A DNA stretch of 64,000 bases from Devosia sp. A8/3-2 (lineage in GTDB: Bacteria > Pseudomonadota > Alphaproteobacteria > Rhizobiales > Devosiaceae), in assembly GCA_025452255.1 (NCBI GenBank), contig CP104974.1, positions 2,148,156 through 2,212,155 on the forward strand. Reading direction: 5' to 3'. Below the pieces are notes generated by a model. The model was not told the origin of the DNA. It ran no database searches and worked only from the letters and a program-made list of their open reading frames with translations. Numbering within the stretch: the first letter of the stretch is position 1; each line of letters begins with the position of its first letter. Shown here in pieces: positions 10,548-20,709 of this stretch. The position numbers and the translations under genes are program-made.

Positions 10548-11575
10548 CCGCACCAAAGGCAAATATCGCCATCGCCGGATGCGGCGCCGTCAGCACGCTC
10601 TATTACGCGCCCGCACTGACCATCCTGCAACAAAAGGGCCGGATTGGCCGCATAACGGCTTTTGATCCCGACGCCGCTCGTGCCCACGCCTTTGCTGGTC
10701 TGGTCAGCGGCACAGAGGTATCCCAAAGCTTCGATGCGCTAGTGTCCTCGCCCGCCGACCTGCTGATCGTGGCATCACCCCCATGGCCCATGCCGATCAG
10801 GTCATTGCCGCGTTGAACGCTGGAAAGGACGTGTTGTGCGAGAAGCCGCTCGCCATCGGCGGCGCCCGAGCGCGGCAGATGATAGAGGCGGCGGCTCGTA
10901 ACAACCGGCTTCTATTCGCCGGACACGTCCGCCGACAGTTTCCGGCGACCAATGCCATCCGTGACATCGTGCGCTCAGGGCTATTGGGCCCGATCTCCGC
11001 CGTCACCTGCTTTGAAGGCGGCCCGTTTTCTCGGCCCGTTTCCGGGCCGGGATATTTCTCCCGCTCATCCTCCGGCGGCGGCGTGCTGCAGGATATCGGC
11101 AGCCACTGCACGGATCTGCTGACTCGGTGGCTCGGCAAGCCAGACCATGTTGCCCATGAGGATGACGCGTTCGGCGGCGTCGAGGCAAATTGCCTCGTCA
11201 CGTTGGATTACCACGGCTTCCGGGCCAAGATCCGTCTCAGCCGCGATTGGGCTCAGCCTAATATTTACCGCATCGTGGGGGCCGGGGGCTGGCTGGAATG
11301 GCCGGTGAATAATCCACGCAATTTCCGCTTTGCCCTGTCGGGCGGCGACACCGCCGACACCCAGATGCGGGCGCCGCAGGGCGATGATTTCCACCGGGCC
11401 TTCGCAAGACAGATCGAGGCCGCGCTGGATAACGACAAGAACGTCGTCAGCGCTGCCGACATATTGCCAACCATCGCCATGATCGAAACCTGCTACGCCA
11501 ATCGCGCCGCGATGGCCTTGCCTTGGTTAGCCCCGGACGAACTCGCCCGTGCGCATGCTTTCGAGGCCATCATGA
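10544..11575 (+). CDS. Gfo/Idh/MocA-family oxidoreductase
   Basis: An NAD(P)-dependent sugar oxidoreductase of about 343 residues. IAIAGCGAVSTLYYAPAL is the N-terminal Rossmann motif, and DVLCEKPLAI supplies the conserved EKP lysine near residue 97. VLQDIGSHCTDLL is the substrate-binding D-G-x-H block. One C is lost from the C run at about 10777 (ACCCCCC read as ACCCCC), splitting the frame. Such enzymes often act on nucleotide-linked amino sugars or oxidise a sugar in antigen loci, and the location inside the glycosyltransferase operon supports that role. The reading frame runs without a stop into the next protein. An ATGA at 11572 suggests that the two are normally separate, so I place the end there. 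Confidence 0.78.
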
Positions 11576-12641
11576 CCGAGCGCATCGCCATTCTGGGCGC
11601 CGGAGGCTTTATCGGCAATCGCGCCGTCGAAATGCTGACGCTCGGCGGGCATTATGAGGTCCGGCCCGTGGTGCGCGCTGCACAATCGCTGGCATTGGCC
11701 AGCCGGTTCGTGCTTGATGGTCGCATCGCGGATGGCCGTGACGAAGCAGCGCTCCGGGCTGCCTTTAGCGGTTGCGACGCTATTATCCACGCCATGGCTG
11801 GCGACCCCCAAACCATCGTGGCGGCCATCGAGGCCGGTCTATCGGGCCGCTGCGGCCGCCGGCGCGAAGCGGCTGATCTACCTCAGTTCCGCGTCCGTCC
11901 ATGGGCAATCGCCGGCCCCGGGTACGACGGAGCAAAGCCCGCTCTCTGAGCGTCAGCCGATCGCCTACAATAACGCCAAGGTGCGCGCCGAACGGCTGCT
12001 GATGAGCTTGCGGCAACAGGGAAGCGTGGAAGTCAGTATCCTGCGTCCGGGCATCGTATATGGGCCACGCTCCTATTGGATCGGCGGCTTTGCCGACGAA
12101 TTGTTGGCAGGTGATGCCTATCTTGTCGATGGCGGCGCCGGGTTGTGCAACGGCATCTATGTCGACAATCTCATTCGCGCCATTACGCTCGCCCTCAAGG
12201 CCCCCGCAGCGGATGGCCAAGCCTATCTGGTTGGCGATGCTGAGACCTATAGCTGGGCCGACCTGCTGCGACCAGTCGCCGGGGCCCCGGCATTCTCGCT
12301 CGAGGATCTCCCCGAGGCAGAAATGGAACGGCAGCCCGGCCTCATCACCCGTCTGAAGGCTATTCGCCAATTACGCCATGTCGCAAAGGTATTGCCGCGT
12401 CCGTTCAAGGTAGCTTTGCGGGCCGGCCTTCGTGAAATGGGGGCTGCGCCCGAAGGGTCTATTTCCAGCCCCAAAGGACCGGTCGCCAGCCCGGAACGAA
12501 GCCTGTTGCACCGCTGCACAGAAATTGCCACACGACAAGGCCGCGCGCGAACTGGGCTATAGTCCGATCGTCGATTTCCCCGAGGCCCAGCGCCGAACGC
12601 TGGGCTGGCTGGAGTTCGCGGGCTATCCCCTCACCCGCTGA
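11572..12641 (+). CDS. NAD-dependent epimerase/dehydratase (extended SDR)
   Basis: About 355 residues. RIAILGAGGFIGNRAVEML is the cofactor motif, LIYLSSASVHG and the YNNAKVRAE segment contain the catalytic Ser and YxxxK, and ILRPGIVYGPRS follows. The C-terminal region includes YVDNLIRAITLAL, YLVGDAETYSWADL and ends RELGYSPIVDF. The frame changes near 11850 (an extra G in GCCGTC) and near 12520. In the frame as given the upstream oxidoreductase runs straight into this protein, so a real fusion is possible. The product is likely a modified nucleotide sugar for the locus. The 3' end overlaps the convergent glycosyltransferase gene by about 10 nt. Confidence 0.75.
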
Positions 12642-13687
12642 AGCGCCTTTGCATATGGGCATAGGCGATGTCTCGGGGCTCGACCTCATCCGGGATGCGT
12701 TGCAAATGCGGGCTTATGCCACTCGCCGCGTTCTCGCCCGCTTCATAATCCGCGAAAGGTCGGCGTTCCCGGTCCATCTCGGTCGCGCTATTGCGTGTGC
12801 GTCGACGGTGCAGCACATAGCCCGCGGCGTCCGCGAGCGAGGCCGAGTCCGCCCCTTTCGTCCAGTCGCCCAGCAATGTGCTTGCCTGCCGCCAATCGCC
12901 CTCTGCCAGCACTTTCAGCCCCAGAAGAAACTGGTGCTTCTTGTAGGTCGCGCGGGCGGTGCGCGCGAGTTCCGGCAATTCCTGCTCCACAATCTCGAGT
13001 GCCAGTAGCCGCGAGCGCAGCATGGCGCCGTCATCGTTGGACATGGCATCGGCCCGCTTACGGTAGCCAACGAGATAACCGTCATCCACTGCGATCTCGC
13101 CAAGCATCGCCAGCCGGATCTGAAACAGGAAGTCCTCGCAGCCCTGCGCGCCGCGCTCCTTGAGCCGCCGATCATAGCCGCCAACCTGCAGCGCATCCGC
13201 CCTGCGAAACATAATAGCGCTGCCATTGCCCACCGCATTGAACGCCGTCAGGCAGTGGCAAGCCCAGCCGGCGAGCGTCGCCCGCGCAATTGTCTTGGTG
13301 ACGGTACTTGCCTCGTCGATATTCCGTCGGCTGGAATAGACCAGCGTGACTTCCGGCCGCGCTTCCAGAATTGCCAATTGGCGCGAGAGCTTGTCAGGAT
13401 GCCACAGATCGTCGGCATCGACCGGAGCAATATAGGCCGCTTGCGCCGCTTCAATCCCCACATTGCGCGGCGGCGACACCCCCATTGCGCGTCGAGATCA
13501 CCCGTATGCGCTGGTCCCGCGCTGCCAGCTGTTGGGCCGGGGACCGGGTGCCATCAACCGAGCCGTCATCGACGACAATTATCTCAATATTCCGGAGCGT
13601 CTGGGCGCGAACCGAATCGACAGTTCCCGACAGAGTAGATTCTGCATTATATGCAGGTATGACTACGGAAATTGATGGTCTGTGCAA
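12631..13687 (-). CDS. family-2 glycosyltransferase (minus strand)
   Basis: The only glycosyltransferase in the locus on the minus strand, about 350 residues. RPSISVVIPAYNAESTL opens the GT-A domain, VVDDGSVDGT binds the nucleotide and APVDADDLWHPDKL carries the DXD motif. GGYDRRL and GCEDFLFQIRLA follow. The C-terminal ~110 residues form no domain I recognise. A dinucleotide is missing near 13475 (GCGCGC read as GCGC), so the N- and C-terminal parts lie in different frames. The start is unclear: a TTG at 13687 directly precedes the conserved region, and an ATG at 13706 would need another indel. It converges with the operon and could be a late addition to it. Confidence 0.75.
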
Positions 13688-13917
13688 ATTGCAACCACGA
13701 TGCCATGGTTCAAGCCATTGTCTGCAACCATAATATTTCAAATCTGCTTGCGAATGTGTTGATTTCGTCGAAGCAAAGGCGCGTCTCTCGCATCCCAACG
13801 TTCGCCAATGCTTCCGCGGGTCATGGCTTGGCCCTTCTTCACATCCTCTAAATCGCCGATGCCGTGTCGAGTGCCGGTAAGTCCGGTCCGGCATAGTTCT
13901 CGGCCATAAAGGCGCCC

Positions 13918-14349
13918 TCAGGGACGCGTCCATGCATCATAGGCTCGCTGGATAGCCCCGGCTTGACTGGCGAAAGCAAGAACCGCGATCGTGGCGATCG
14001 ACAGCAGCGTGAGGCTTTGGACGCCAATACCTTCCACTCCTGATTCTCCCCGGGCGCCGGCAAGAGAGAAGAGAGCACCGAGCCCGCCCATAAGGCCGAA
14101 AACCAGCATGAAGCCAATCATCGGGCCTGCCAGCACCGTAGCTGCAAGCGACGACAGCAACACGAGCACAGCGCTTGGTCGTTGCCGAGTCCAAGCCGCA
14201 ACGCCGCAGGACAGAAGCCCACAGGCAAGTCCAACCACCCGGGCATTGTCCCATTCAACATCAAGCCCAACTGGGCCGAAGACCAGCACCGAGGCTAGTG
14301 CGACACCACCGAGCAAGAATGTCACGATGAAGAGTGTGGGCGGGATCAC
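13918..14349 (-). CDS. hypothetical membrane protein
   Basis: About 143 residues, almost entirely hydrophobic, with four to five predicted membrane helices: TLFIVTFLLGGVALASVLVFG, a second around VVGLACGLLSCGVAA, a third and fourth in VLVLLSSLAATVLAGPMIGF and MLVFGLMGGLGALFSL, and a last in LTLLSIATIAVLAFA. The frame is open well upstream (to 14529), but that extension is charged and unlike the rest. A GTG at 14349 just before the first helix is a reasonable start. No family is recognised. It lies alone between the glycan locus and the sugar-kinase genes. Confidence 0.5.
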   Translation of the reverse strand: MIPPTLFIVTFLLGGVALASVLVFGPVGLDVEWDNARVVGLACGLLSCGVAAWTRQRPSAVLVLLSSLAATVLAGPMIGFMLVFGLMGGLGALFSLAGARGESGVEGIGVQSLTLLSIATIAVLAFASQAGAIQRAYDAWTRP

Positions 14350-14666
14350 GTCAAAGTCCTCAGTTTTCGTCGGCGAATGTCCGTTGTTTGGCCATTCTTG
14401 CCGAACGTCGACAGACCGTAACCCACCCCCATCGTGGACATCGCAGCGGGGCGAAGCAAAACGGCAGCCTTTGGGAGACCGAAATGGTCGTCTGAATGAC
14501 TGAAATGGGGCGCGTTGCAGGTGCTCCACTCAAAAACCTCATGCTTTTGCGCTTTCCCGCCAAGCTCGATCAGGCGAGTATGCTGACGCAGGAAAATCTG
14601 AGAATGTCAGAGGAGCGCTTATAGCTGAGGCGGTCTGGCTCCGCGCGAATACTCAAATAATCAGAC
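14350..14666. other. intergenic stretch, no gene recognised
   Basis: The open frames here are extensions or shadows of neighbours and give arginine/proline-rich products. I see no tRNA, terminator with a T tract, or repeat. It may hold the promoter of the minus-strand membrane protein gene. Confidence 0.35.
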
Positions 14667-16084
14667 CTAAGGCATCCACGGCCAATGCTTGGCAATCCAC
14701 GCCACCATCCCCCCAATATCGGTCGCTTCCGTCGTATCCACCGCAAACACCGGCCCGCGCCCCACCGGCTCGGCCCGTGCCACCAGCGCCGCCAATTCCG
14801 GCAAATACGCCGCTCCCGGATGCCCCGGCAGTCGATCCTCGAGCCGGCTGGCATAGCGCTCCACCACCACCTCGGCTGGCGCAGAACACCAGATTTCTAG
14901 CGTCTCGCTCACCCCGGCCATGGCCAAATGGCTCTCCAGCAATTCCCGTGGCTGAAACCCGAACCGGGCATCCACGATCACCGTGGTCCCCGCCGGCGCA
15001 TCCGCCACCAGCGACCAGATCGCCTTGTAGCTTGCCTTGCCCAGCGTGCGGTTGAACTCCCGGTCCACCCCCTCGATCACCTCGAGAAACGGGTTCTTGA
15101 CACTGTCGAGCGTCAAGAGCGGCCATCCGGTCTGCGCCGACAAGGCATGCGCCACCGGCTCTTGCCACTGGCTGGCACGCCATTGACCAGCACGGCGCGT
15201 TTGCATCCCCGCGCGGCAAACCGGTCCATGGCGCAACGTGCCGCCCCGACCACTCCGGCGTCGTCCCCCAATTGCGCCGCCACAATGGGGCTCTGATACC
15301 AGCAATTCTCCGCCGGAATCCCCGCCAGTGCCGCCACGGCTCGCCCGCCCATGCCGCCACCCAGCAGCACCAGATCAGGATCAAGCGTCGCCACCAGCCC
15401 ATCAATGGCCCGCCGCAGCGGCCCTGCCCAGGCGGTCAATACCGCCGCCGCCTGTGCATCGCCCCGGTTACGGCGTTCCAGCAAATCATCGGCATTGGTG
15501 CCCGGCGGCAGACCCGCCTCGCAGACATGCCGGCCAAACGCTGTGCCCGAACTCAGCGTCTCCACACATCCCCGCCGCCCACAGGCACACAGCAGCCCAT
15601 CGGGCGCCACCACCACATGCCCGAATTGCCCGGCCGTGCTCCGTCCACGCAGCAAATGCCCATGGTCCAGCGCCGCCCCACCAATTCCGGTGCCGATAGT
15701 CAGCATGACAAGGTTCTGCTTGCCCTGCCCAGCGCCAAAAGCCGCCTCGCCGAGCAGCGCCATGCTGCAATCATTTTCCAGCACCACGAATTGCCCGGTC
15801 GCCTCGCGTAACAGCTGCGCAAAGGGTAGTTTGGAGAGGTCGACATAGCCGCCCGAAAACACCGTTCCCGTGCTGCCATCAACCCGCCCCGGCACGCCGA
15901 CCCCAATGCCGGCAATGCCATCGACCATCAATTGGCCGATCAAATCGATCGTGGTGGCCAGCACCTGTTGCGGATCAGCCGAACTCGGCGCCCGCACGCT
16001 GGCCAATATCTGTCCGCTGTTGCTGACCCGGGCAGCGCGCACATGCGTGCCCCCGATATCGACGCCAATAGCCGTCTGCCCCAT
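14667..16084 (-). CDS. ROK-family sugar kinase fused to a P-loop kinase domain
   Basis: About 472 residues in two domains. Residues 1-300 are a ROK kinase: TAIGVDIGGTHVRAA (phosphate loop), LENDCSMALLGE, IGTGIGGAAL, the GQFGHV catalytic region and the zinc motif CACGRRGCVE. Residues ~305-472 begin with a Walker A-type GVPASGKS and continue with LTLDSVKNPFLE, VIVDARFGF and a lid-like arginine-rich part, as in gluconokinase/chloramphenicol phosphotransferase-like kinases. One G is missing at about 15170 (CCGGGTGG read as CCGGTGG) just after the P-loop, so the frame changes inside the second domain; the first part of that domain is in frame with ROK, which supports a true fusion. It lies 16 nt downstream of the LacD-type aldolase gene. 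A reasonable guess is two successive phosphorylations of one sugar before aldol cleavage. Confidence 0.82.
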
Positions 16085-16100
16085 GGCACGCTCCCAACGC

Positions 16101-17016
16101 TCAGGCGACCCGCGTTTCGTGGGCGCTATAGCGGGCAATCACCGCCTGGATTTCGCGCAGGCGCGGCACGGCAATACTTTCCAGCCGCTGCTTGGTCACG
16201 GCCCGATCGAGCGAGATGCAGTCCTTCCACAAGGACCGTCCCGCAATCACCCCCGACGCACCATTGTGCATGGCGATCTCGACCTGTTGCAAGAAGGTTG
16301 CGTGGTCCACCCCCGCCGACAGGATCGCCCATGGCACTTCCCCGCACAGCCTTGTCACTTCAGCACAGGATTCCGGCGAGCCGGGATAGGGGAGCTTGAG
16401 TACTTTGGAGCCCACATCGAGGCAAAGCCGCGTGCCGCCCCTGGATCAGCTCGGGAATCTTGGCCGTATAGGCCTCCTTGCTTTCCCCCTCCAGCGCATA
16501 GGTCAAAAACTCCACCACCAGCAACAGGTCCTCGCTAGAAAAATCGGCAATAACCCGTTCCAGCGTCGCCATGTTCTGCGTGTTGGCTTCAGGCGTGTCC
16601 GAGCGCAGATAGATCATGATCTTGCCACCCGTTCCGCCCAGCTCGCGCACCCTTCGGGCGGTGATGCCATCGACCATTTTGGAAATCCGGTAGCCCTCGG
16701 GCGAGGTATCCCACCCCGATGCATCGAGCCCAATCAGCAGCGCCGTATCGCGCGACAATACGCCTTCATCCACCACCTGCGGCACTGCACAGATCGGGTC
16801 CACCAGCACGCAAGACGCTTTGCTCGCGAGATAGCGCGTGATATCGGCCTTGGTATTGCCCAGCATTTCGTTGCTGATCTTGGCCTGCGCCTCCGGATCT
16901 GCCGCCAGCAGCGTGCGCATGCCCCCGCGCTGGTCGCAGGCGATCACCATCATCGCGCCGTCTTGTCCACAAATCTGGTGGTAGCCGCGCCTTTCGGCGG
17001 TGGTCATGCGTGCCAT
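16101..17016 (-). CDS. LacD-type class I aldolase (tagatose-1,6-bisphosphate or related substrate)
   Basis: About 305 residues of the LacD/YihT (DeoC-like TIM barrel) family, which cleave tagatose-1,6-bisphosphate or sulfofructose-1-phosphate into two trioses. MMVIACDQRGGMR near residue 24, CVLVDPICAVPQ, GGKIMIYLR and LLVVEFLTYAL match the family; the last block (KVLKLPYPGS...WAILSAGVDHATF) contains the Lys that forms the Schiff base (KLPYPG). An extra C at about 16440 in a G run shifts the frame shortly before it. The operon continues with the ROK/P-loop kinase, and the divergent SorC-type regulator starts about 150 nt upstream. Which sugar bisphosphate is used cannot be read from the sequence. 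Confidence 0.82.
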
Positions 17017-17162
17017 GTCGAATATGCTCCTCGTGAAATTGCGACAAAGAGGCTCCGGTCACGCAAAACGGTGTTTTGCGCGGCAATTGCCTAACAGCGG
17101 GGTTTGGGCGATAAGACTTATCGTTGCCGACGATGTAACACATTGCTGAAAGGAATTTCAAG

Positions 17163-18097
17163 CTGTCTTCGCAGTCCGGGGATGCAGGCGTTTCCCGCTC
17201 CATGATGCATGCGGTCGCCAAGCTGCATTACGAGAGCGACATGAGCCAGTGGACATCGCCAAGCGCATGGGCGTGTCGACGGCCACAATTTCACGCCTGC
17301 TGCAGCGCGCCGCGTTGAAGGCATCGTGCGCATCGAGATTCGCGACATCGTCGCCCCCGAAGCCTTGCGCGACAGGTTGATCGCCGGGCTGGGTCTCAAA
17401 CGCGCTGCCGTCATCGACGCCCCCGCCGCCGGCGTGCTCGAGGCCTTGGCCACCCCCTTGGGTGATCTGCTGAAGGAAGCGGGCCTCGGCGCCGGTTCCG
17501 TGCTGGCCCATCGGCTGGGGCAGGGCGGTCAGCGCCGTCATGCAGGCCGGGCTTCCCCCTTGCCGGGTATTATCACCGTGCCTGCCACCGGCGGCATGCA
17601 GCAGCACGCCCCCATTTCCGAGTCAACGAATTCGTCCGCCTCGCCGCCGGGCATATGGGCGGCACGCCCCATTTCATCCATGCGCCCTATCTGCCCTCGG
17701 CCGAAACCCGCGCCGCCTTCCTCGCTGATCCGTCCATCGCCGATAGCGTTGCCCTGTGGGATCGGATCGATGCCGCCATTGTCGGCGTCGGCCTGCCCCA
17801 CGCCGTCAACGCCCCCGAAGCCAGCGCCGCCACCCCCAGCGAGCAATCACTGAGCAATGCGGTGGGCGACGTGATCCGGCATTATTTCGATCGCGACGGC
17901 AAGCTGATCCAGTGGGAAGGCGAGACCCGCATGATCGCGGCCTCCCCCGCCCAGCTCCGCGCCGCCCCCCGGTCATCGGCATCGCCGCCGGCGAAAACAA
18001 AGTCGGCGCCATCATCGGCGCCGCCAAAGCCGGCTTCATCAGCGCCTTGGTCACCGACGCGAGAACCGCCGAAGCGATTCTGGACACGCTGGGCTAA
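17163..18097 (+). CDS. SorC/DeoR-like sugar-binding transcriptional regulator
   Basis: About 312 residues. An N-terminal helix-turn-helix (VAKLHYESDMSQ, then VDIAKRMGVSTATISRLLQR) is followed by the SorC effector domain, seen in pieces: VPATGGM, FVRLAAGHMGGTPHFIHAPYLPS, DAAIVGVG, and VIGIAAGENKVGAIIGAAKAG near the end. At least five indels break it: CCAGGTGG read as CCAGTGG near 17249, a C lost near 17310, and others near 17512, 17610 and 17965. The start is unusual: AAAGGAA (17149-17155) sits 7 nt before a CTG at 17163, with ATG only at 17202; a miscalled start codon is likely. It is divergent from the aldolase and kinase-fusion genes and probably controls them in response to a phosphorylated sugar. 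Confidence 0.78.
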
Positions 18098-18136
18098 GCC
18101 TGCTTCGGGCCGCACTCCCAGCCTGTCCCACCCACA

Positions 18137-18236
18137 ATGTCATCCCGGCGCAGGCCGGGATCCATGCTGAAGGCCCTCCCCACCATCCAGCGTGCGAATG
18201 GTGCACAGCATGGATTCCGGCCTCCGCCGGAATGAC
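18137..18236. repeat. imperfect inverted repeat, intergenic REP-like element
   Basis: Two outward arms, TGTCATCCCGGCGCAGGCCG at 18137 and its near complement ending CCGGCCTCCGCCGGAATGACA at 18236, surround a ~30-nt centre with CAGCATGGAT/ATCCATGCTG on both sides. Elements of this form (CCGGCxxxxGCCGG with ATCCATGCTG) are common between genes of alphaproteobacteria. It follows the regulator gene and may act as a bidirectional stem-loop. Confidence 0.75.
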
Positions 18237-18430
18237 ACCGCGAACGTAGCGGCACCCAGCCACTCACCCACAATCTTTCTTCGCGTAAAAATTGATATTT
18301 GCGCGCTCAAATCCTGTTGACATGGCAGCCCCGCCGTGGAGTTCTACCCATGCGGATATCCGGAACAACCGGAACCGCGGAGGACGCAGTCTGCATGACC
18401 GCCACGACAGGTCTTGACGGCTGCTATATG

Positions 18431-18487
18431 TGAAGTAAATTGCAGAAGAAAATTTCACTTGACGATTTTAATGCGTCGGGATGAAAT
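18431..18487 (+). promoter_or_regulatory. candidate promoter and operator before the sugar ABC importer
   Basis: TTGACG (18460-18465) and TGAAAT (18482-18487) are spaced 16 nt and precede the binding-protein gene by ~75 nt. Directly upstream, GTGAA (18431) and TTCAC (18455) are inverted with AT-rich sequence between them, and GTTAAC follows the -10 box. These could be the sites of the LacI- or ROK-type repressor encoded downstream. This is inferred from position only. Confidence 0.4.
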
Positions 18488-18562
18488 ATGTTAACTGGGC
18501 AAACAAATCAGTTTGATCAGCCGAATGACTGTCAACGAACAGCTCAATGAGGGAGGAAAACC

Positions 18563-19554
18563 ATGGAGCGCCGTTCTATTCTCAAGGCCGTTGCCGCTGC
18601 TGCACTGGCCACTACGATCGGTCTGGCCGCCGGCCCGTCCTTTGCACAGGACAAGAAATTCACCATCGCGCTGATCCCCGGTCTGACCACTGACGGCTTC
18701 TACATCACCATGCGCAAAGGGGCCCGGGCGGCCGCTGATGCTCTTGGCGTGGAGCTGGTGTTTCAGGGCGCACCCGATTTCAACCCCGTCACCCAGTGCC
18801 GGTGCTCGATGCCATCATCGCCCGCGCACCCGACGCCATCCTGATTGCCCCCACCGACACCACCCAGCTGATCGAACCGCTGCGCAAGGCCAACGAAGCC
18901 GGCATTCCGGTGATCACGGTTGATACTTTCATCGGTACGGGCTCCTACCAGACCGGCGCTGGCGAAGCGGATTTCCCGCTCTCCTATATCGCGTCCGATA
19001 ACGTGCTCGGCGGCCGCATCGCCGCCCGCGCCCTCGCCAATGCCATTGGTGGCGAAGGCAAGGTTTTTGTCTCCAACGTCAATCCGGGCATTTCCACCAC
19101 TGATCAGCGCGAGGAAGGCTTCAAACTGGAAATGAGCGAGAGTTTCCCCAATGTGGAAGTGCTCGAAACCCAGTTCAACAAGAACGACGCCAATAACGCG
19201 GCCAGCCAGTTGCAGGCCGTTTTCGCCCGCAATGCTGATCTCAAAGGCGTGTTCGGGGCCAATCTGTTCTCTGCCCTTGGCTCCGCCAATGGCGTCCAGC
19301 AGGCCGGCCAGAGCGGCACGATCAAAGTGGTGGCCTTCGATGCTCCCGTTAGCATCGTCGACAACATCAATACCGGCCTTGTCGACGTGGCCATCGCCCA
19401 GCACCCCGCCGAAATCGGCTATTATGGCGTGGTCTCGGCCTTTGCCCATCTGACTGGTCAGTCGATCCCGGTTTCGATCGGCACCGGCTTTACCATCATG
19501 GACAAGGCCAATATCGCCGATCCTGAAATCGCCAAGTACCTCTACAACGAGTAA
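18563..19554 (+). CDS. sugar ABC transporter periplasmic substrate-binding protein
   Basis: About 331 residues, type 1 periplasmic binding protein of the ribose/fructose class. A signal peptide (basic start, hydrophobic core, cleavage after PSFA) is followed by KKFTIALIPGLTTDGFYITM. IPVITVDTFI, YIASDNVLGGRIAARALA and GVFGANLFSALG are family motifs, and VAFDAP near residue 265 lies at the sugar-binding cleft. A single G is lost near 18796 (CCAGGTG read as CCAGTG), splitting residues 1-78 from the rest. GGGAGGAAAA precedes the ATG. It heads an SBP-permease-ATPase set arranged like rhizobial frcBCA. The ligand is not known; downstream genes suggest a ketose or allose-like sugar. Confidence 0.88.
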
Positions 19555-19644
19555 CGCCTCGCCGGGGCGGCCTGCGGCAATGCTGTGGGCCGCCTTGCCA
19601 TTACGCACAGTCCGCGAGGGTTCGCCCCGCGTCGAGGTGACACC

Positions 19645-20709
19645 ATGACCGCTTCAATTCCGCAGGCTCAGCCTGCTTCCACCCATATAGCCCCGCAAGC
19701 CGATCACGCCGGAAGCGCGCTCAATTGGATGCAGCGCATCGCCAATCTGCGCGCTCGGCTCTTCCTTGCCGCGCTGATCGTCGGCTTTGAAATCTGGGCC
19801 CGCCTCAGCTTCGGCGGTACCTTCATCCTCAATCCGTTCAATATCCAGTCCATCGCCATTTTCGCAGTCGCCCCGCTGCTGCTCGCCACCGGACAGACTT
19901 TCGTCATCATCTCGGGCGGCATCGATCTGTCGCTGGGCTTCATCATGGGGCTCGCCGCCGTCGTCGCGGCCCATGTCATCAATTGGGCAACCCCCGGCAT
20001 GGGCTTCCCGCTCGCCGTGCTGTTCGGTGCTCTCGTCGCCGTCCTCGTCGCGGGCCTGCCCGGCGTGGTCAATGGCCTACTCGTCTCCCGCCTCCGCGTG
20101 CCGCCCTTTATCGGCACGCTGGGCATGTTCGGCGTGGCGCGCGGTGTCGCATTTCTCCTCGCTGGCGGTACCACCGTTCCCGTCCGCAACGAATTCTTCG
20201 CCGCCATCGGCAATGGCAAGTTCCTCAACGTGCCCTACATCGTCATCATCACGGCTATCTTCGTGGTCGCCATGCATTACGTGTTGAGCCAGACCCGCTT
20301 CGGCCAGCATAACTACGCCATCGGCGCCAATGCCCGAGCCGCCCGCCGCGCCGGCATCGACATCAAATGGCATTTGCTGCGGCTCTACATTCTCTCGGCC
20401 ATGTGCGCGGGCCTTGCCGGCGTGGTCTATTCCGCCCGCTTCAGTGCCGGTGCGGCCCGGGCCGGCGAGCCTCTGCTGCTCGATTGCGTGGCCGCCGTGG
20501 TCATTGGCGGCGCCAGCCTCTTCGGCGGCTCGGGTACCATCTTTGGCACCGTGGCCGGCGCGCTGGTCATCGCGGTCATTCAATACGGTCTGGTTTTCGT
20601 CAATGTCGAACCGTTCTGGCAGTTCATCAGTGTCGGCGTCGTCATCATCATCTCGGTCTTGATCGACCGGGCGCAACGCCGCTTCACCGGAGGGCGCATC
20701 GATGAATAG
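19645..20709 (+). CDS. sugar ABC transporter permease (RbsC/FrcC family)
   Basis: An intact 354-residue membrane protein with 8-10 hydrophobic helices. GQTFVIISGGIDLSLG (residues ~90-105) is the signature of the ribose/xylose permease class, and GIDIKWHLLRLYILSAMCAG and VVIGGASLFGGSGTIFGTVA follow, the latter being the ATPase-contact region. The 50-residue N-terminus is hydrophilic. It follows the binding protein by 90 nt and overlaps the ATPase start by 8 nt. One protein of this class normally works as a homodimer. No frameshift is seen. Confidence 0.92.
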   Translation: MTASIPQAQPASTHIAPQADHAGSALNWMQRIANLRARLFLAALIVGFEIWARLSFGGTFILNPFNIQSIAIFAVAPLLLATGQTFVIISGGIDLSLGFIMGLAAVVAAHVINWATPGMGFPLAVLFGALVAVLVAGLPGVVNGLLVSRLRVPPFIGTLGMFGVARGVAFLLAGGTTVPVRNEFFAAIGNGKFLNVPYIVIITAIFVVAMHYVLSQTRFGQHNYAIGANARAARRAGIDIKWHLLRLYILSAMCAGLAGVVYSARFSAGAARAGEPLLLDCVAAVVIGGASLFGGSGTIFGTVAGALVIAVIQYGLVFVNVEPFWQFISVGVVIIISVLIDRAQRRFTGGRIDE

